Made by a program: the position numbers and the translations under genes. The notes beneath the pieces were generated by a model. That model worked only from the letters and a program-made list of their open reading frames with translations. It was not told where the DNA came from and did not search any database. A stretch of 64,000 bases of DNA from Primula veris (lineage: Eukaryota; Streptophyta; Magnoliopsida; Ericales; Primulaceae), in assembly GCA_963682055.1 (NCBI GenBank), contig OY821741.1:2363501-2427500 (forward strand). The letters are read 5' to 3'. Below are positions 34,836 through 46,475 of the stretch, piece by piece; position 1 is the first letter of the stretch; each line of letters opens with the position of its first letter.

Positions 34836-37800
34836 CTTTTTTTTTGGTCTAAACAAAGCTTCTTTCTTTGGCTCCTATTTATTTGGTTTTAGATTTTTAG
34901 TCTTTAGCTCAAGTCTTAGTAAATAAGAGCAATATTGGGAAATGGGAGAAAAGGGTACAAATAACTCACTGAAAACTCATTAAAATGAAGGAAAGAAAAA
35001 CAAAGGCTAATTATTTTGAAAAAAAGAATCTCCCCCGGTTGAGGACTGGAGATATTTATTCTTCTTTTTTATCCTGATTTTTCTGTTTGGTTATTGCAGG
35101 AAAAGTTTATTACTGAAGATTCCATAGAGTAGGGTCCACAAATGATCTTCTAATTTGTGATGACTAACTGCCACACCAATGATTTGCAGTTATTTTTGCA
35201 CTGTTTTCTATTATTTCCCATTTTATTTCTTTATTTTTTTTTTCTACTCTTTCGCCTTCTTTGGTTGCGGGATTTGATAATGGGATTGGACTTCAAACAT
35301 TATGGGTTCCACAAAATCCGTGTTTGTTTCAGTAATATATCTTGAGACTATAAATGATGTCGAGGCTTCAAATGACCCAAATTGGGTGTATTTGGAATGT
35401 CATGTGGGTGTAGTATTATTAGTCCCAGGACTAATAATCCGACAATCATTTCAAAAGTCACACATATCCGGATGGGATTGTTAATTCCGGGACTAATAGT
35501 CCTCTAACCAAACGAGGCCTTTAAGTATTAAGTACTACTATTGTATTATATCTCGGCTCGTGTATAATCGATTATAAATAAGCTGTCTCGTACTCTTGTG
35601 TCCTGGAAATTGTCTTAGTTTAACTATAGTAAAGTAATTGGTGTTTTTTAAGACAAAATATTAAGCGTATATGGATCATCTATTTTTTTTTGCACTAATT
35701 TTGTTTTTTACAATTTTTTTCGTATATTTGTAAACCATTACAACATATTCTAGAAAAAATACATAATTTTTTGACATAATATATTGATTGAAATAATTTT
35801 TCTCCGAATTTAATGATTTTTGATTTTACACTAATTTTGAAATTTTTTCCAAATTAAAAATATATGACTTTTGCGTAAGAAACAAATGTTGTAATGTATA
35901 CGTAGATGTCTGATCGTAATTGTAGTATTTTTTAAAAAAATTTCCGAGTAACTATTTTTAGTTTATAAGGCAAAAACAAAAGCGTGAATTTTTTTTCTGA
36001 GGGCAAAAATTTAGAGTAAATTTTTTTTGTCTGGATTAAGGTGACACGAACATTTTGGCCGCACTTTAATCATTGTTGTTGTTTAAAATGCCTTCTATTT
36101 TTAGCCCCATCATCTGTTGTTCAAATAACGGGAACTACAATTGAAGATTCATGCTATTATTTCCAGTGCAACAAATATTGTTTCCACCTCAATTTATCAA
36201 ACATAGTTCTAGAGATGGAAAAAAAATCGTCAACCAATATTACCTTTTAATTGTTTAATTTATTATATTACCCGTTTAATTGTTTAATTTGGTCAACCAA
36301 AATTGATATTCGAGGCTTCGAACCGTACAAATTTGATTTGTAACAGAGTCAATTTGTTTCAACCAAGTACTTCCATTTTTATTGGTTACATAATTATAGT
36401 GTTGCCATGATCTTCTTATACTTATTTTCCTACTTAAATCATTAAATCAAGTGATTTGAATACTTACACCGTGTTTATCATTTGAATATGTGTCGTAGAT
36501 AGCATGAAACACTTGTGAATACTTTTTGTTACAATTACATATGAGTGCAAATTCACATTTACACCGAGTGTTAAAATTATTTACGAGCTAATACTTATTA
36601 TTACCAATCTGCCAAATTGAGAGTAATTTTTTTTGAAAAGAATTGATATTTACTCTCTCAGAATAGTAATTTTATTAGTATCAAGGTTGCCCCAATTGAA
36701 AAGAATGACTCAAGTGATCAAATAAATCAGTTTTTCAACTACATAATGAGAAATTGAGAATATCAGTTTTTTGTTTGCATATATATGTTATCAGAAATTC
36801 TAAAAGTTTTCTGTCAAGACTAATCTCTTTATATTGATGATTGATAAGAAAATGTAGGTAACACACAATTACTAGTATTGCATCCGGTAGAACTTTTGTG
36901 AGCACATAATGTATTTAAATACTATAGATCAAAAATGTATTTAAATACTTATTTTTGATTTATTGAACTACTGCATATAAATATGTAGAAATAGAAAAGG
37001 ACAAGTAAATCAGAGAAAACATTCTCTTTTTTGTACACTAAAAGCTGTATGTTGGTGGTACTACAGCATATTGTCTACCCAAAACCTGAATTGATCTTGT
37101 CGACAATTGCACTTGCATATTATGCATATTTATTCTATTATAATAAGTGAAGCTAGAAAAAGTTGGTTATTTTTGAGGCCCACAAATTTAGTCAATTTTT
37201 TTTAAAAAAAAAAAAACCCTAAAACTTTTCGTCAATTACCCCCACAAAAACTCTATTTATTTACGTAACTCCTCTCCATCCGCAAATATTGTATATATAC
37301 GTAACTCCGCTCTTTCCATCTATTTGAAAAAAACGGTTACATAAAAAAGAAACTGATCCTCCACCCCTTCTCTTTCCCATCAGTTTATACTGGATTTTGA
37401 TTTGGGAGATGTTTTGACGAGTTCTAAATAATTTATTAAAATCCATCTCCAATCTTTAATTTTCATTCTCTTTTGTGTATTATTTGCTTATAGTTATTCT
37501 GGTTTTTTTATTGCAATTTACACAAACTTATATCAAGGACGTCAACTGCTCGACAGAAAGACTTCATCGATATTTTGGAGTAAGATTTAGTCATTTTTTG
37601 TGTGTGTGTGTGTACTCAATGTTATAGCTGTTTGATTTACTTCGGTTAATTTAATAATACAAAAATCAGGTGTTTGTATTCAACTTTACACTGTTGGTTT
37701 TGTACTTTCGTTTCAATATGTGATACAAAACGAGAATATTGAGTTCGTAATAAACCATAGTAACGAGTTTCATGCCACACGCAACGCGTGTGCCACGGTC

Positions 37801-37953
37801 ACTAGTGTATTAGTACGACTTCCCCGGAAATGTGCACAATTTAATATTCAAAAGCATTAATAAAAATACAATGAAATGAAATAATGTCAAGAAAAAAATT
37901 CCTTTCAAACGCTAGCATGATAGCTAGGATTATTACTTTTAAATATTCCTATA
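34836..37953. other. Intergenic, bHLH promoter side
   Basis: No supportable gene. A near-perfect palindrome at 35412-35435 (ATTATTAGTCC/GGACTAATAAT) sits in a stretch about 35350-35520 rich in GGGACTAAT motifs that ends AACCAAACGAGGCC, resembling a MITE remnant. A TG microsatellite is at about 37600-37612. Confidence 0.45.
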
Positions 37954-38123
37954 TGTTGTAAAATATTATTGGACTCTTGGACTTATATTTTATGGGTCCA
38001 AGTGGGCTTGTAACCATACCCTCTAGGGGTCTTGAGATATTCATTCATAATAAAGATCATACTGTTCTCCCCTCTCTCTACTTCTGTCTCCATAAATACG
38101 TAGCTAATAGTTGTATTACAACA
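37954..38123 (+). repeat. Family A 5' LTR, 170 bp
   Basis: TG...CA ends, with the shared words TATTGGACTCTTGG, TGGGTCCAAGTGGGCTTGTA and GGGGTCTTG. It lacks the roughly 25-bp block with TATATAAAG that the 3' LTR carries. Immediately downstream (38124-38135) CGTTATCAGCAC is a likely primer-binding site, partly complementary to initiator tRNA-Met. Confidence 0.8.
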
Positions 38124-39899
38124 CGTTATCAGCACTGCTCTCGGAGATCGAAGTACGGATTCTGGATTCAATAAACCTTGAGATTTATCCGGGTTTTTTT
38201 TTTAGAATTTTTCTATATCGACCTTCACCAACGTACCGTGCGAAAGGTATCGATTTTTTTTAAAACTCAATTTATACCGTAACAGTAGTGTAACCATACG
38301 TTATATATTAATGTAGTCACGGCTCTAAATTGCATGTTATGTAATCACATAACTACTTGTTACTGGTACTACGTTATATATATGTGCTACTGTGATACGT
38401 AATATTAATTGTTATTGGTACATGTTACTGGTACATGTTATTGAATTGTTTATATTGCATGTTAACTTGTTTACATGCTCTCTGCTTAATATATGTATGG
38501 GTATGTACTACTATGAAAAATTGGCATCACATATCATGTGCATAAGTTGCATAAATTGGCATAACTTATATAATTCTAAAAGTAGTATCACGTGTTTAAT
38601 TGTGAACTATATCTACATCGCATGTGTTAATGGATAATAAATATTGCATGTTTAATTAATATTTGGTGTAATCCTCAATAAAGCATGCTTGTACATTGAC
38701 ATAAATACATATATATTACTCTGTTGTCCTGAATCTGTAACATAGTAAAAACAGTAGGACCAGATTGTAAGTTTCTGTAAATTGTGGATTGTGCTGTTAA
38801 TTTATAAAAGACCAAACTGTAACTTTTCTGAAAGTATGGACTGAACATGTAATAACGCTATAAATAGATATATAGTTTGCTGAAATTACATGCATGGTCC
38901 TGTAGTATAATACTTATACGAAAACAGTACATATGATTGATAAGATACAATATTCGGTCAATATACACACATGCATATATTTTTTTTATTAAAAGGTAAG
39001 CGAATAAAAATTGCATGTTAATTGAATAAATTGATATGTTTTCATGTAAATTTAATCTCTTTGCATGTTAAAATATTTTTTTTACCATATATAGAATTGA
39101 TTGGTAATTAAAAATATATTGCTTACTTGCATGTTAAAACTACCATGTATAGAATTATTCATATGGCAATAAACATAGATAATTGATTGATATCTTGTTA
39201 GCATAATCATATCTTTTGATATTATCATATATATAAATATCATATATGGCAGTTAGTTATTGGATTAGATCTAATTGATTTGATTTGATATGTTAGAATC
39301 TTTATGAATTGATTGATAATCTTGGATTGATTTGTTTATAACACCAAATCTACTGCATGATTAGATAGATCCTAAAATATATTTACTGCCTGTTTATATA
39401 TATGTGGTTAATCTAGATAGATATTGTCTATGCTGTTAATATTATTGCCATATATAAAATGCGAAAATCGTATATATTCATATTTAAGTTGGAAAAAATT
39501 ATGAATCTTTCCCAAATAGGCTCACCTATTTGGATACGATGTCTAGGAAAGATAAAGGCGGAAGTCGTTCTCCTAATGAGGTCGGTTTTTAAGAGGCATT
39601 CGTGCCCACCCCCCTCACCGTCTTTCCTGGTCGTGTTCAAATAGAGCTACCGAAAGGGGTTGAGTAAATAATAATTTTCCCGAATGTGTCTATATAGATA
39701 TGTATTCGCCGAATTGGTGTCTCAGGATCGACCTGTCGTTCGATCAAAGAGAACATCTTCATTTAAAAGCAAAACTTGTTTTTCGAACCTGTCGTTTCGA
39801 AATAAAGTTTGTGCTTATACAAACCATAAACATATAAACCCGTTGTTTTATATGATGACTAATCTAGTCTTTCTTTTCTTTTTCTCCTGTTGTAGAAAA
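38124..39899 (+). other. Family A leader
   Basis: A 1.8-kb AT-rich non-coding leader. Its first about 130 bp match the DNA following the solitary LTR at 57571, confirming the family. It ends with a pyrimidine tract and TTGTAG just before the gag ATG, which could be a splice acceptor. Confidence 0.6.
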
Positions 39900-40895
39900 A
39901 TGTCAATCAAGCTTGACTTTCCAATTTTGGATGCTGCCGGCAAGAACTACTTGGATTGGAGTCAGGATATCCAAAACCATTTAGATTCCCAAGGCCTATT
40001 GGATGTCATATATGATGAGGAGGAGCGTGAAATGGAAGTAACGCGCGAAATGAGTGCTCGGGCGATGATTCTGTTTCGCCGCCACTTATCAAACGCCATG
40101 AAATTTGAGTTCATAGCGACCACCTCACCAAAGACATTGTGGGACTCTCTGAAAGAGCGCTTCAACCACCAAAAGACCATTTGGCTTCCTGAAGCCCGCC
40201 GTGATTGGCTGAATCTGCGATTTCAGGACTTCGAAAGCGTTGAAAAATATAACGCTGAAGTATGCAGAATTCGTGCTACTCTCCAATATTGTGGTGAAAC
40301 ACTCACCGATAGTGACTTATTGGAGAAAACGTACACCACATTTCCTGGTTCTGACATCTTGCTCCAAAAGCAATATCGTCAGTCTAAATTCACCAAATTT
40401 TCCGAGCTCATCACCCAGTTGTTATTGGACGAGAAGAATAGTCTCATTTTAATGATGAACAGTAATTCTCGCCCTGCTGGTTCAAAGGCAATTCCAATGC
40501 ATGATGCTAATGCTGTTCGTGGACCTCGTCCACGATATAGGAAACGAGAAAAGGGCCAGTCGTCCCGTCAGCCAAGGAACATGGGTGAGCGTAATGCTCG
40601 TCCAGCCAAGCGAGGTTTGGACAATCGTCCGAACCGAGGACCTGTGGCTCCTCCTAGGCAGTCTCGTGGTGGTAGGAACAACCGGGCCAGTCGTCCCAAA
40701 GCAAGAGAACCGGCCGATATGCCAACTCTGTGCTATAAATGTGGTGAAAATGGTCATATGCAAAGAACTTGTAGGGCAACTCCCCAAGAAGTCGAAAACT
40801 ACCACAAGGGTAGAAGGGTCGAAACCAACATGATTGAAGCTAGTGCAAAAAAAACTCTTGAGACCCCTGACTTTGAGGCTCACATGGAAGAATAA
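39900..40895 (+). CDS. Family A copia gag (UBN2, zinc knuckle)
   Basis: An intact frame of 331 residues if started at the ATG at 39900. The N-terminal half is the UBN2/retrotran-gag domain (YLDWSQDIQNHLDSQGLLDV, SPKTLWDSLKERF, then SDLLEKTYTTFP). An Arg-rich linker follows, then one CCHC zinc knuckle CYKCGENGHMQRTC at residues 278-291. The frame is also open 72 codons upstream, but that part looks like leader. Gag is separated from protease by 227 bp of AT-rich spacer with stops, so this family expresses gag from its own frame. Its GC-richer codon use differs clearly from the pol region at 41.5-43.9 kb. Confidence 0.88.
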   Translation: MSIKLDFPILDAAGKNYLDWSQDIQNHLDSQGLLDVIYDEEEREMEVTREMSARAMILFRRHLSNAMKFEFIATTSPKTLWDSLKERFNHQKTIWLPEARRDWLNLRFQDFESVEKYNAEVCRIRATLQYCGETLTDSDLLEKTYTTFPGSDILLQKQYRQSKFTKFSELITQLLLDEKNSLILMMNSNSRPAGSKAIPMHDANAVRGPRPRYRKREKGQSSRQPRNMGERNARPAKRGLDNRPNRGPVAPPRQSRGGRNNRASRPKAREPADMPTLCYKCGENGHMQRTCRATPQEVENYHKGRRVETNMIEASAKKTLETPDFEAHMEE

Positions 40896-41122
40896 AGTTT
40901 TTTTCTTCGTTTCTTTTAATAATTGAGCTGTTTTGCTCATGGATTATGTTATTTCAATTCCATTTCGGATTATGTTTTTTCCTTTGGATATTGTTCATTT
41001 CTTTTGGATTATGGTTTGTTTTATGGATAATGTTTTGAACATTTCTCGTATAATTTAAAGTTATTTCATTGAGCAATTCCTTTTATTCGTGTGACCGACT
41101 TTAAATTATTTTACTTTTAGGC

Positions 41123-41701
41123 ATGTATTGTGGGGCAGTTGATTATCTGGTTGATAGTGGCACTACACACATTATCTTAAAAGATAAATGGTTTTTTATC
41201 AACTTTACGCCTAAAGTAACCTCAGTGACAACAATTTTGGGCCCGTCGACCCTTGTTGAAGGCTTTGGTAAAGCTAAATTCACGTTGTCAAATGATACTC
41301 CTGTTGAAGTATCTGAGGCCTTATATTCTCCGAGGTCCAGTCTTACCTTGTTGAGCTTTAAGGATATCCGAGAAAATAAGTTTCATCTTGAAACTGCTCG
41401 TGAAAATGGTATTGAATACCTTCACATTACCTCCACTCAATACGACCAAAAGGTGCATTATGCAGTAGAAACACAGAATGGTCATCATTTTTTCTTGACT
41501 ATTGTAGATGATTATACTAGATGTACTTGGGTTTTTCTTCTTAAAAATAAATCTGACACTGCTGTTGTTATTACACATTTTGCCAAGATGGTTAATACTC
41601 AGTTTGGTTTACATATTAAAGTATTAAGGTCTGATAATGGTACTGAGTTTAATTTGAACAATTTTTACTTAAATAATGGTATTTTACATCAAACAAGCTG
41701 A
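41123..41701 (+). pseudogene. Fused A protease / B integrase fragment
   Basis: The frame opens with the A protease, active-site LVDSGTTH, and runs to about TQYDQKVHY. Without a frame break it continues as copia integrase from mid-core (HFFLTIVDDYTRCTWVFLL, then VLRSDNGTEF). The C-terminal part of the A protease, the HHCC zinc-binding domain and the first catalytic Asp (usually in a DxWGP motif) of integrase are missing. It stops at TGA (41699-41701), in the place of the conserved Cys or a similar residue of HQTSCVETPQQNG. The in-frame junction near 41455-41465 marks the family switch. Confidence 0.8.
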
Positions 41702-43948
41702 GTGGAAACATCTCAACAAAATGGCATAGTGGAAAAAAAACACCAGCATCTTCTTAATGTAGCCAGGGCTTTAAGATTTCATTCATCACTACCTTTAAGT
41801 TTCTGGGGAGATTGTATACTTACTGCTGCTTATTTAATAAATACACTGCCTACACCCTTGTTAAAAAACAAGTCTCCCTATGAAATGTTATATAATAAGA
41901 AGGTTTCTTATAATCATCTTAGGGTTTTTGGTTGTTTGTGTTTTGCCAGTACATTGTCTAGAAACAGGACTAAGTTTGATCCAAGAGGAAGAAAATGTGT
42001 TTTAATAGGTTATGGTACTAGTACAAAAGGTTATAAGTTGTATGATTGTGAAACACATGAGATTTTCCTTTCCAGGGATGTAACTTTTTATGAACATATA
42101 ATCTTTTTTAATGAAAATAGTGTTGATGATAATGAGGGCAATAATAGTGATCTTTCTGTTAAAGAAAAATCTGAGTTTTTTACTGACAAATCTAACTCTA
42201 AGGCTATTAATAATACTGATGCTATTCATTCTATAGATTCTGTTAATAATAGACCAAAAAGGTCACATAATGCACCAGCATATCTACAAGATTATCATGT
42301 TGGTTCTAATAAAGTGTCTTCTTATGCTACTACTTTATATCCTTTGTCTTCTTGTCTTACTTATGAAAATACTTCACAAAAGTATAAATCCTTTTGCTTA
42401 GCCATATCTTCTAAAAGTGACCCTAGGAGTTATAAAGAAGCACACATTGATCCTTTATGGCAAGAAGCAATGCAGAAAGAAATTAAGGCTTTAGAAGAGA
42501 ACGGTACTTGGGTTTTAACTACATTACCTATATGTAAACACCCAATTGGTTGTAAATGGGTTTATAGAATTAAGTATAAGGCTGATGGTAGTATAGAAAG
42601 ATATAAAGCTAGGCTTGTAGCGAAAGGTTATACACAGTTAGAGGGTATTGATTATGAAGCTACTTTTTCACCAGTAGCAAAAATGACTACTGTTAGAGTT
42701 TTCTTAGCTATAGCTGCTTCCAAAAACTGGATTTTATCTCAAATAGATGTTAATAATACTTTTTTACATGGAGACCTAGATGAAGAGGTTTATATGCTTG
42801 TGCCACCAGGTTTCCATCAGGAAAATACCAATATGGTTTGCAAATTGCAGAAGTCTTTATATGGCTTGAAACAAGCCTCAAGACAGTGGTTTTCTAAGCT
42901 CAGTAATGCTTTAATTGATTTTGGTTTCATTCAGTCCACTGCTGATTATTCTTTATTTACTTATAACAAGGATGGTAATTTCCTTGCTTTATTAGTTTAT
43001 GTTGATGACATACTGATTGGGAGTTCATCTTCCACGTTAATTAATCAGGTTAAAACCTTTTTAGATAACAGGTTTAAACTAAAAGATTTAGGGCAACTTA
43101 AGTATTTTCTGGGTCTTGAAATAGCCAGAAATAAAGATGGTATTCATGTTTGTCAAAGGAAGTATGCTTTAGAATTATTGGCTGAGGCCAGTTAGCTGTT
43201 AAACCTACAGATTTCCCAATGGATACCAAAACTAAATATACTATAAAGGATACAGATTTACATGATGACATTACTGAATATAGAAGGTTAATAGGTAAGC
43301 TTTTATATTTAACTATCAATAGACCTGACATTAGCTTTGCAGTTCATACACTTAGCCAATTTTTGGCATCTCCCAGTAAGCACCATTTTGCAGCAGCTAT
43401 GAGAATACTGAGATATGTCAAGACAAATCCTGCTCAAGGTATATTCTTTTTTTCTTCTAGTAATTACAGTTTAAAAGCTTTTAGCGACTCTGATTGGGCA
43501 TCATGTATAGATACTAGGAAATCTATTACAGGGTTTTGCATATTTTTAGGTGATTCTTTGATCTCATGGAAAAGTAAAAAACAGAACACAATATCTAGAA
43601 GTTCAGCAGAAGCTGAATATAGGGCTTTGGCAGCAAAAACATGTGAAATTATTTGGCTTTTACAGCTTATAAAAGATTTTAATTTGGAACATAAACAGGC
43701 TGCAATTCTTTATACAGACAATAAGTCTGCATTAGCTTTAGCTAATAACCCAGTTCATCATGAGAGAACAAAGCATATAGAAGTAGATTGTCACTTTATA
43801 AGAGAGCAAATACATAAGAAAATAATACATCTTTTGCATGTTTATACTTCAAATAATTTAGCTGATATGTTTATTAAGCCTTTGGGTGCACCAATTTTTT
43901 CAAATTTATTGTCCAAGTTGGGTGTTTTATCATTACACAGCCCAACTT
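41702..43948 (+). pseudogene. Family B pol: integrase end, RT, RNase H
   Basis: After the TGA the frame resumes with VETSQQNGIVEKKHQHLLN (the integrase Glu motif), then the reverse transcriptase: WQEAMQKEIKALEENGTW, KARLVAKGYTQLEGIDY, FLHGDLDEEVYM, LYGLKQASRQWF and catalytic YVDDILIG. A stop at 43193-43195 (after LLAEAS) reflects a short deletion. The next frame (about 43194-43948) carries the end of RT (YRRLIGKLLYLTINRPDISF) and RNase H (AFSDSDWASCIDTRKSITG, SRSSAEAEYRALA, YTDNKSALALANNP). Two lesions (TGA at 41699, frameshift near 43190) disable an otherwise well-kept pol, so decay is fairly recent. Confidence 0.88.
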
Positions 43949-43963
43949 GAGGGAGGTATATTG

Positions 43964-44340
43964 AATATATGTTTATATGTTGGACTAATAAGTGACATTA
44001 CAGAAGTTACAGGACTGATATGAAAGAAGCAGCTAACTAGCAGATTAGTATATTAAATATATGTTACTTTCTGTAATTAATGGACCAATTGTGTAAAGTC
44101 AGAAAGTTGTAATATGTTACTTTCTGTAATTAATGGACTAATTGTGTAAAGTCAAAAAGTTGTAAAACTGCACTATATAAAGACTGCAGATACTGATTTG
44201 TAATTAATCAAAACATTTATATCAATACATCTTTTATCTCTCTTTCTCTTTATACATAGACGAATATATATATATATATCAATAGATTTAGGTCATATTG
44301 ATCGTGTTCTTCCACCGGATTGTGGATTTCTACACTAACA
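43964..44340 (+). repeat. Family B 3' LTR
   Basis: It begins right after a purine-rich tract (TTGAGGGAGGTA, the likely polypurine tract) and ends CACTAACA. It carries a TATATAAA box at 44174-44181. A 53-bp unit containing TGTTACTTTCTGTAATTAAT is tandemly duplicated at about 44059-44111 and 44112-44164. The left border is approximate (TATTGAAT or TGAATAT). The sequence is unrelated to the family A LTR. The 5' partner is absent from the window. Confidence 0.65.
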
Positions 44341-44457
44341 GTGAACTACAGTCTATTACAAATTAATTGTATATGTTATATGTATATGTGCGTGCAGTGT
44401 GTAAATAATATATAAAGAAAGAAGAATTGAGAATTTTTGGTATAATAATATGCAATT

Positions 44458-44657
44458 TGTTGTAATATATTATTGGACTCTTGGGCTTGTACTTTATGGG
44501 TCCAAGTGGGCTTGTAACCCTACCCATCTATCTATATAAAGAGGGTTAGGGGTCTTGTATTTCACATTCGATTAATAAAGACGCTGTTGTTGTCTCTCTC
44601 TATATTCTCTCCCTATATCTATATACATATATATGTGAGCTAATATGTCACACAACA
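44458..44657 (+). repeat. Family A 3' LTR, 200 bp
   Basis: TGTTGTAA...ACAACA ends. It matches the 5' LTR over TATTGGACTCTTGG and TGGGTCCAAGTGGGCTTGTA, but contains an extra block with TATATAAAG (about 44533-44541), a good TATA box. The large divergence from the 5' LTR implies an old insertion or a recombinant origin. Confidence 0.8.
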
Positions 44658-45655
44658 CAATTAACCTACTAAAAAATAGTTCAGATTTGGAAAAAATAAT
44701 TTTTTACCTTTACTTGGGTTTGAGATAATAAATCCATAGAAAAGAGAGAAAATAAGAGAATGTCAGGAACGACATATTTAGCCACAATTTACTTTTCTCC
44801 AATAAGTATAGAAAATGTTACTTTTAATAAGTATGTTTTTTTGCCATTTACTTTTGTTAAAAATATGGTTTTAAAGGGTCAACCAAACATCACTATTTAC
44901 TTTTCTACTTAAAAGTAAAAGTAAAGTTATACCAAACAACCCCATAGCTCCATCTCCATCTCTCTCAATACTATTCCTCTCTTTCTCCTCTTAATTGTAA
45001 ATTTACGGTAATGAAAACAATATTTCTTCCCATAATTAACATTAAAAAATGAGATAGCATAAAAGACTGCAACCAAACAAGAATAACTAGAGCTATCCAT
45101 CATCAATCAAAATATACATTAAAAATTTACAACCTTTTCAAAAATAAAGCATGCTCGTTGTAATATTTATCTTTTACAAAATTCCTCTTGAAGCTTAAAC
45201 ATTTTACAAACCTAGCACAGTTTTTATGAGCGAAATTCTAGCAATCTCAATGATTATTGAGATTAATCAAGTAAAAGTAAAATGATAAGTGAGCCGGCTA
45301 GCTATACCTAATTTAAATGTTTAATTAATACATCTCATGATGCACAGTTTGACGTACAAAAGCCTTATCACAATATTTTTTTTGCAAGTTTAATTATTCA
45401 AATTACTAAGCATTGTCAAACAAAAAAGAAAATCCATATACGTAATGTCATGAGTTAAAAACATGGTGAACACACCATGTGCAAATATTAAAGCACCCTA
45501 ATTCATCAGGACAATTATTCAACTAGCTAGAGAATTACTTGAGACTGGAAACGAACAAATCATTTGAAACTAATTAATGTAATTCTAATTAAATACATAA
45601 ACTATTGTACCAATCTTATGCATGGTACTTTAGATATATGAACTAATACGCAATC
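44658..45655. other. Intergenic, no gene seen
   Basis: AT-rich. A stretch at about 44760-44945 repeats TTTACTTTT-type words in both orientations and may be a decayed fold-back element. Confidence 0.4.
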
Positions 45656-46475
45656 TCATAAATGTATGTGTATATTCACAGAAAAGAAGAAACTATCTTC
45701 TGAGTTAATGAAAATCTCCAAGAGAACTTCTTTTTGGTTGAACTTTAATCCATAGTAATAATAGCTAACTTGTCGACGTCCGAGCCTGTATTTGTGCGCA
45801 TAAGCATCCCACCACGTTTGTTTCCCAACTTCATCTCTCTTTATCAACTGTAATTTAAATCATAAAATTAGCTAATTGTAATTTAAATAAAGTAAAAATG
45901 GTCATTTACTGCATATTTTCAGACTTAATTATCAAAACCCATAAATTAAAATCTATTTTAAAATTAGCTATACATGTTCAATAAATGTTACACTTCTTTT
46001 TAACGTTTATATTGACTGATGCTACGTTGATATTCATACATGTACCAAATCTTTATAAAAAAAACCACAAATTTAAGTTTTTGATAAATAAGTCCGGAAG
46101 TATGTATTAAACAATAACTTCCTCTTAAATAAACTCATGCATGCATGCCTAACACAAAAGCTGATGAATCACAAAAAATAATTTACCTGTCCATTATTAT
46201 GCTTAGAAGACGAATCATATTCTTCAACTCCTTGGGTAAAAGCAACGCTTATAGAGTAGTAGTATGGGATTTTTTGAGTGCATTTAGTATCTCCATTTTT
46301 GCAAAGAATATTCAACCAAATAAAAACTAATTCGTATCCACTACCATCTTGTCTCGTACGTGATACAAGTTATAAGTCCAGTGCTAGGGCTACCTTCTTT
46401 ATTATGTTGGTAGAGGATAAAAAAGATGATTGCTAGGAAAATGACAAATAGGCTTAGAAAATTGATTACCCTCAT
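45656..46475 (-). pseudogene. Unrecognised two-exon secreted or anchored protein
   Basis: The ATG at 46475 opens a hydrophobic signal or anchor (MRVINFLSLFVIFLAIIFFI). A TATA-like run lies about 65 bases upstream (46539-46550). The first frame stops near 46345, but an overlapping frame continues as YELVFIWLNILCKNG, then IPYYYSISVAFTQGVEEYD and NNGQ to a clean donor (CAG|GTAAAT, exon end 46187). A clean acceptor at 45847 continues in phase with LIKRDEVGKQTWWDAYAHKY and ends at 45656. One base of indel near 46335-46350 would join the frames. I do not recognise the family. It may be a pseudogene, or the frame break may be a sequencing error. Confidence 0.5.

Larger units (their letters stand above)
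37954..44657 (+). mobile_element. Composite Ty1/copia element (families A and B)
   Basis: The outer ends are LTRs of family A (37954-38123 and 44458-44657), both starting TGTTGTAA and ending ACAACA. The inside changes family: the leader, gag and protease belong to A, but from about 41460 the coding sequence is integrase, reverse transcriptase and RNase H of family B, followed by a different LTR (B) and then about 118 bp of residual A. The simplest reading is B inserted into A in the same orientation, followed by a deletion that fused A protease to mid-integrase of B. No target duplication matches at the outer ends (CTATA versus CAATT). Nonsense and frameshift lesions make it non-autonomous. 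Confidence 0.8.

Noticed and set aside
39684..39899. 72-codon N-terminal extension of gag
   Set aside because: The region reads as leader with a pyrimidine tract; the conserved gag start is the ATG at 39900.
40482..40940. 152-codon minus-strand frame opposite gag
   Set aside because: Shadow of the GC-richer gag coding strand; no motif.
37954..44657. Target-site duplication around the composite copia element
   Set aside because: Flanking 5-mers CTATA and CAATT do not match.
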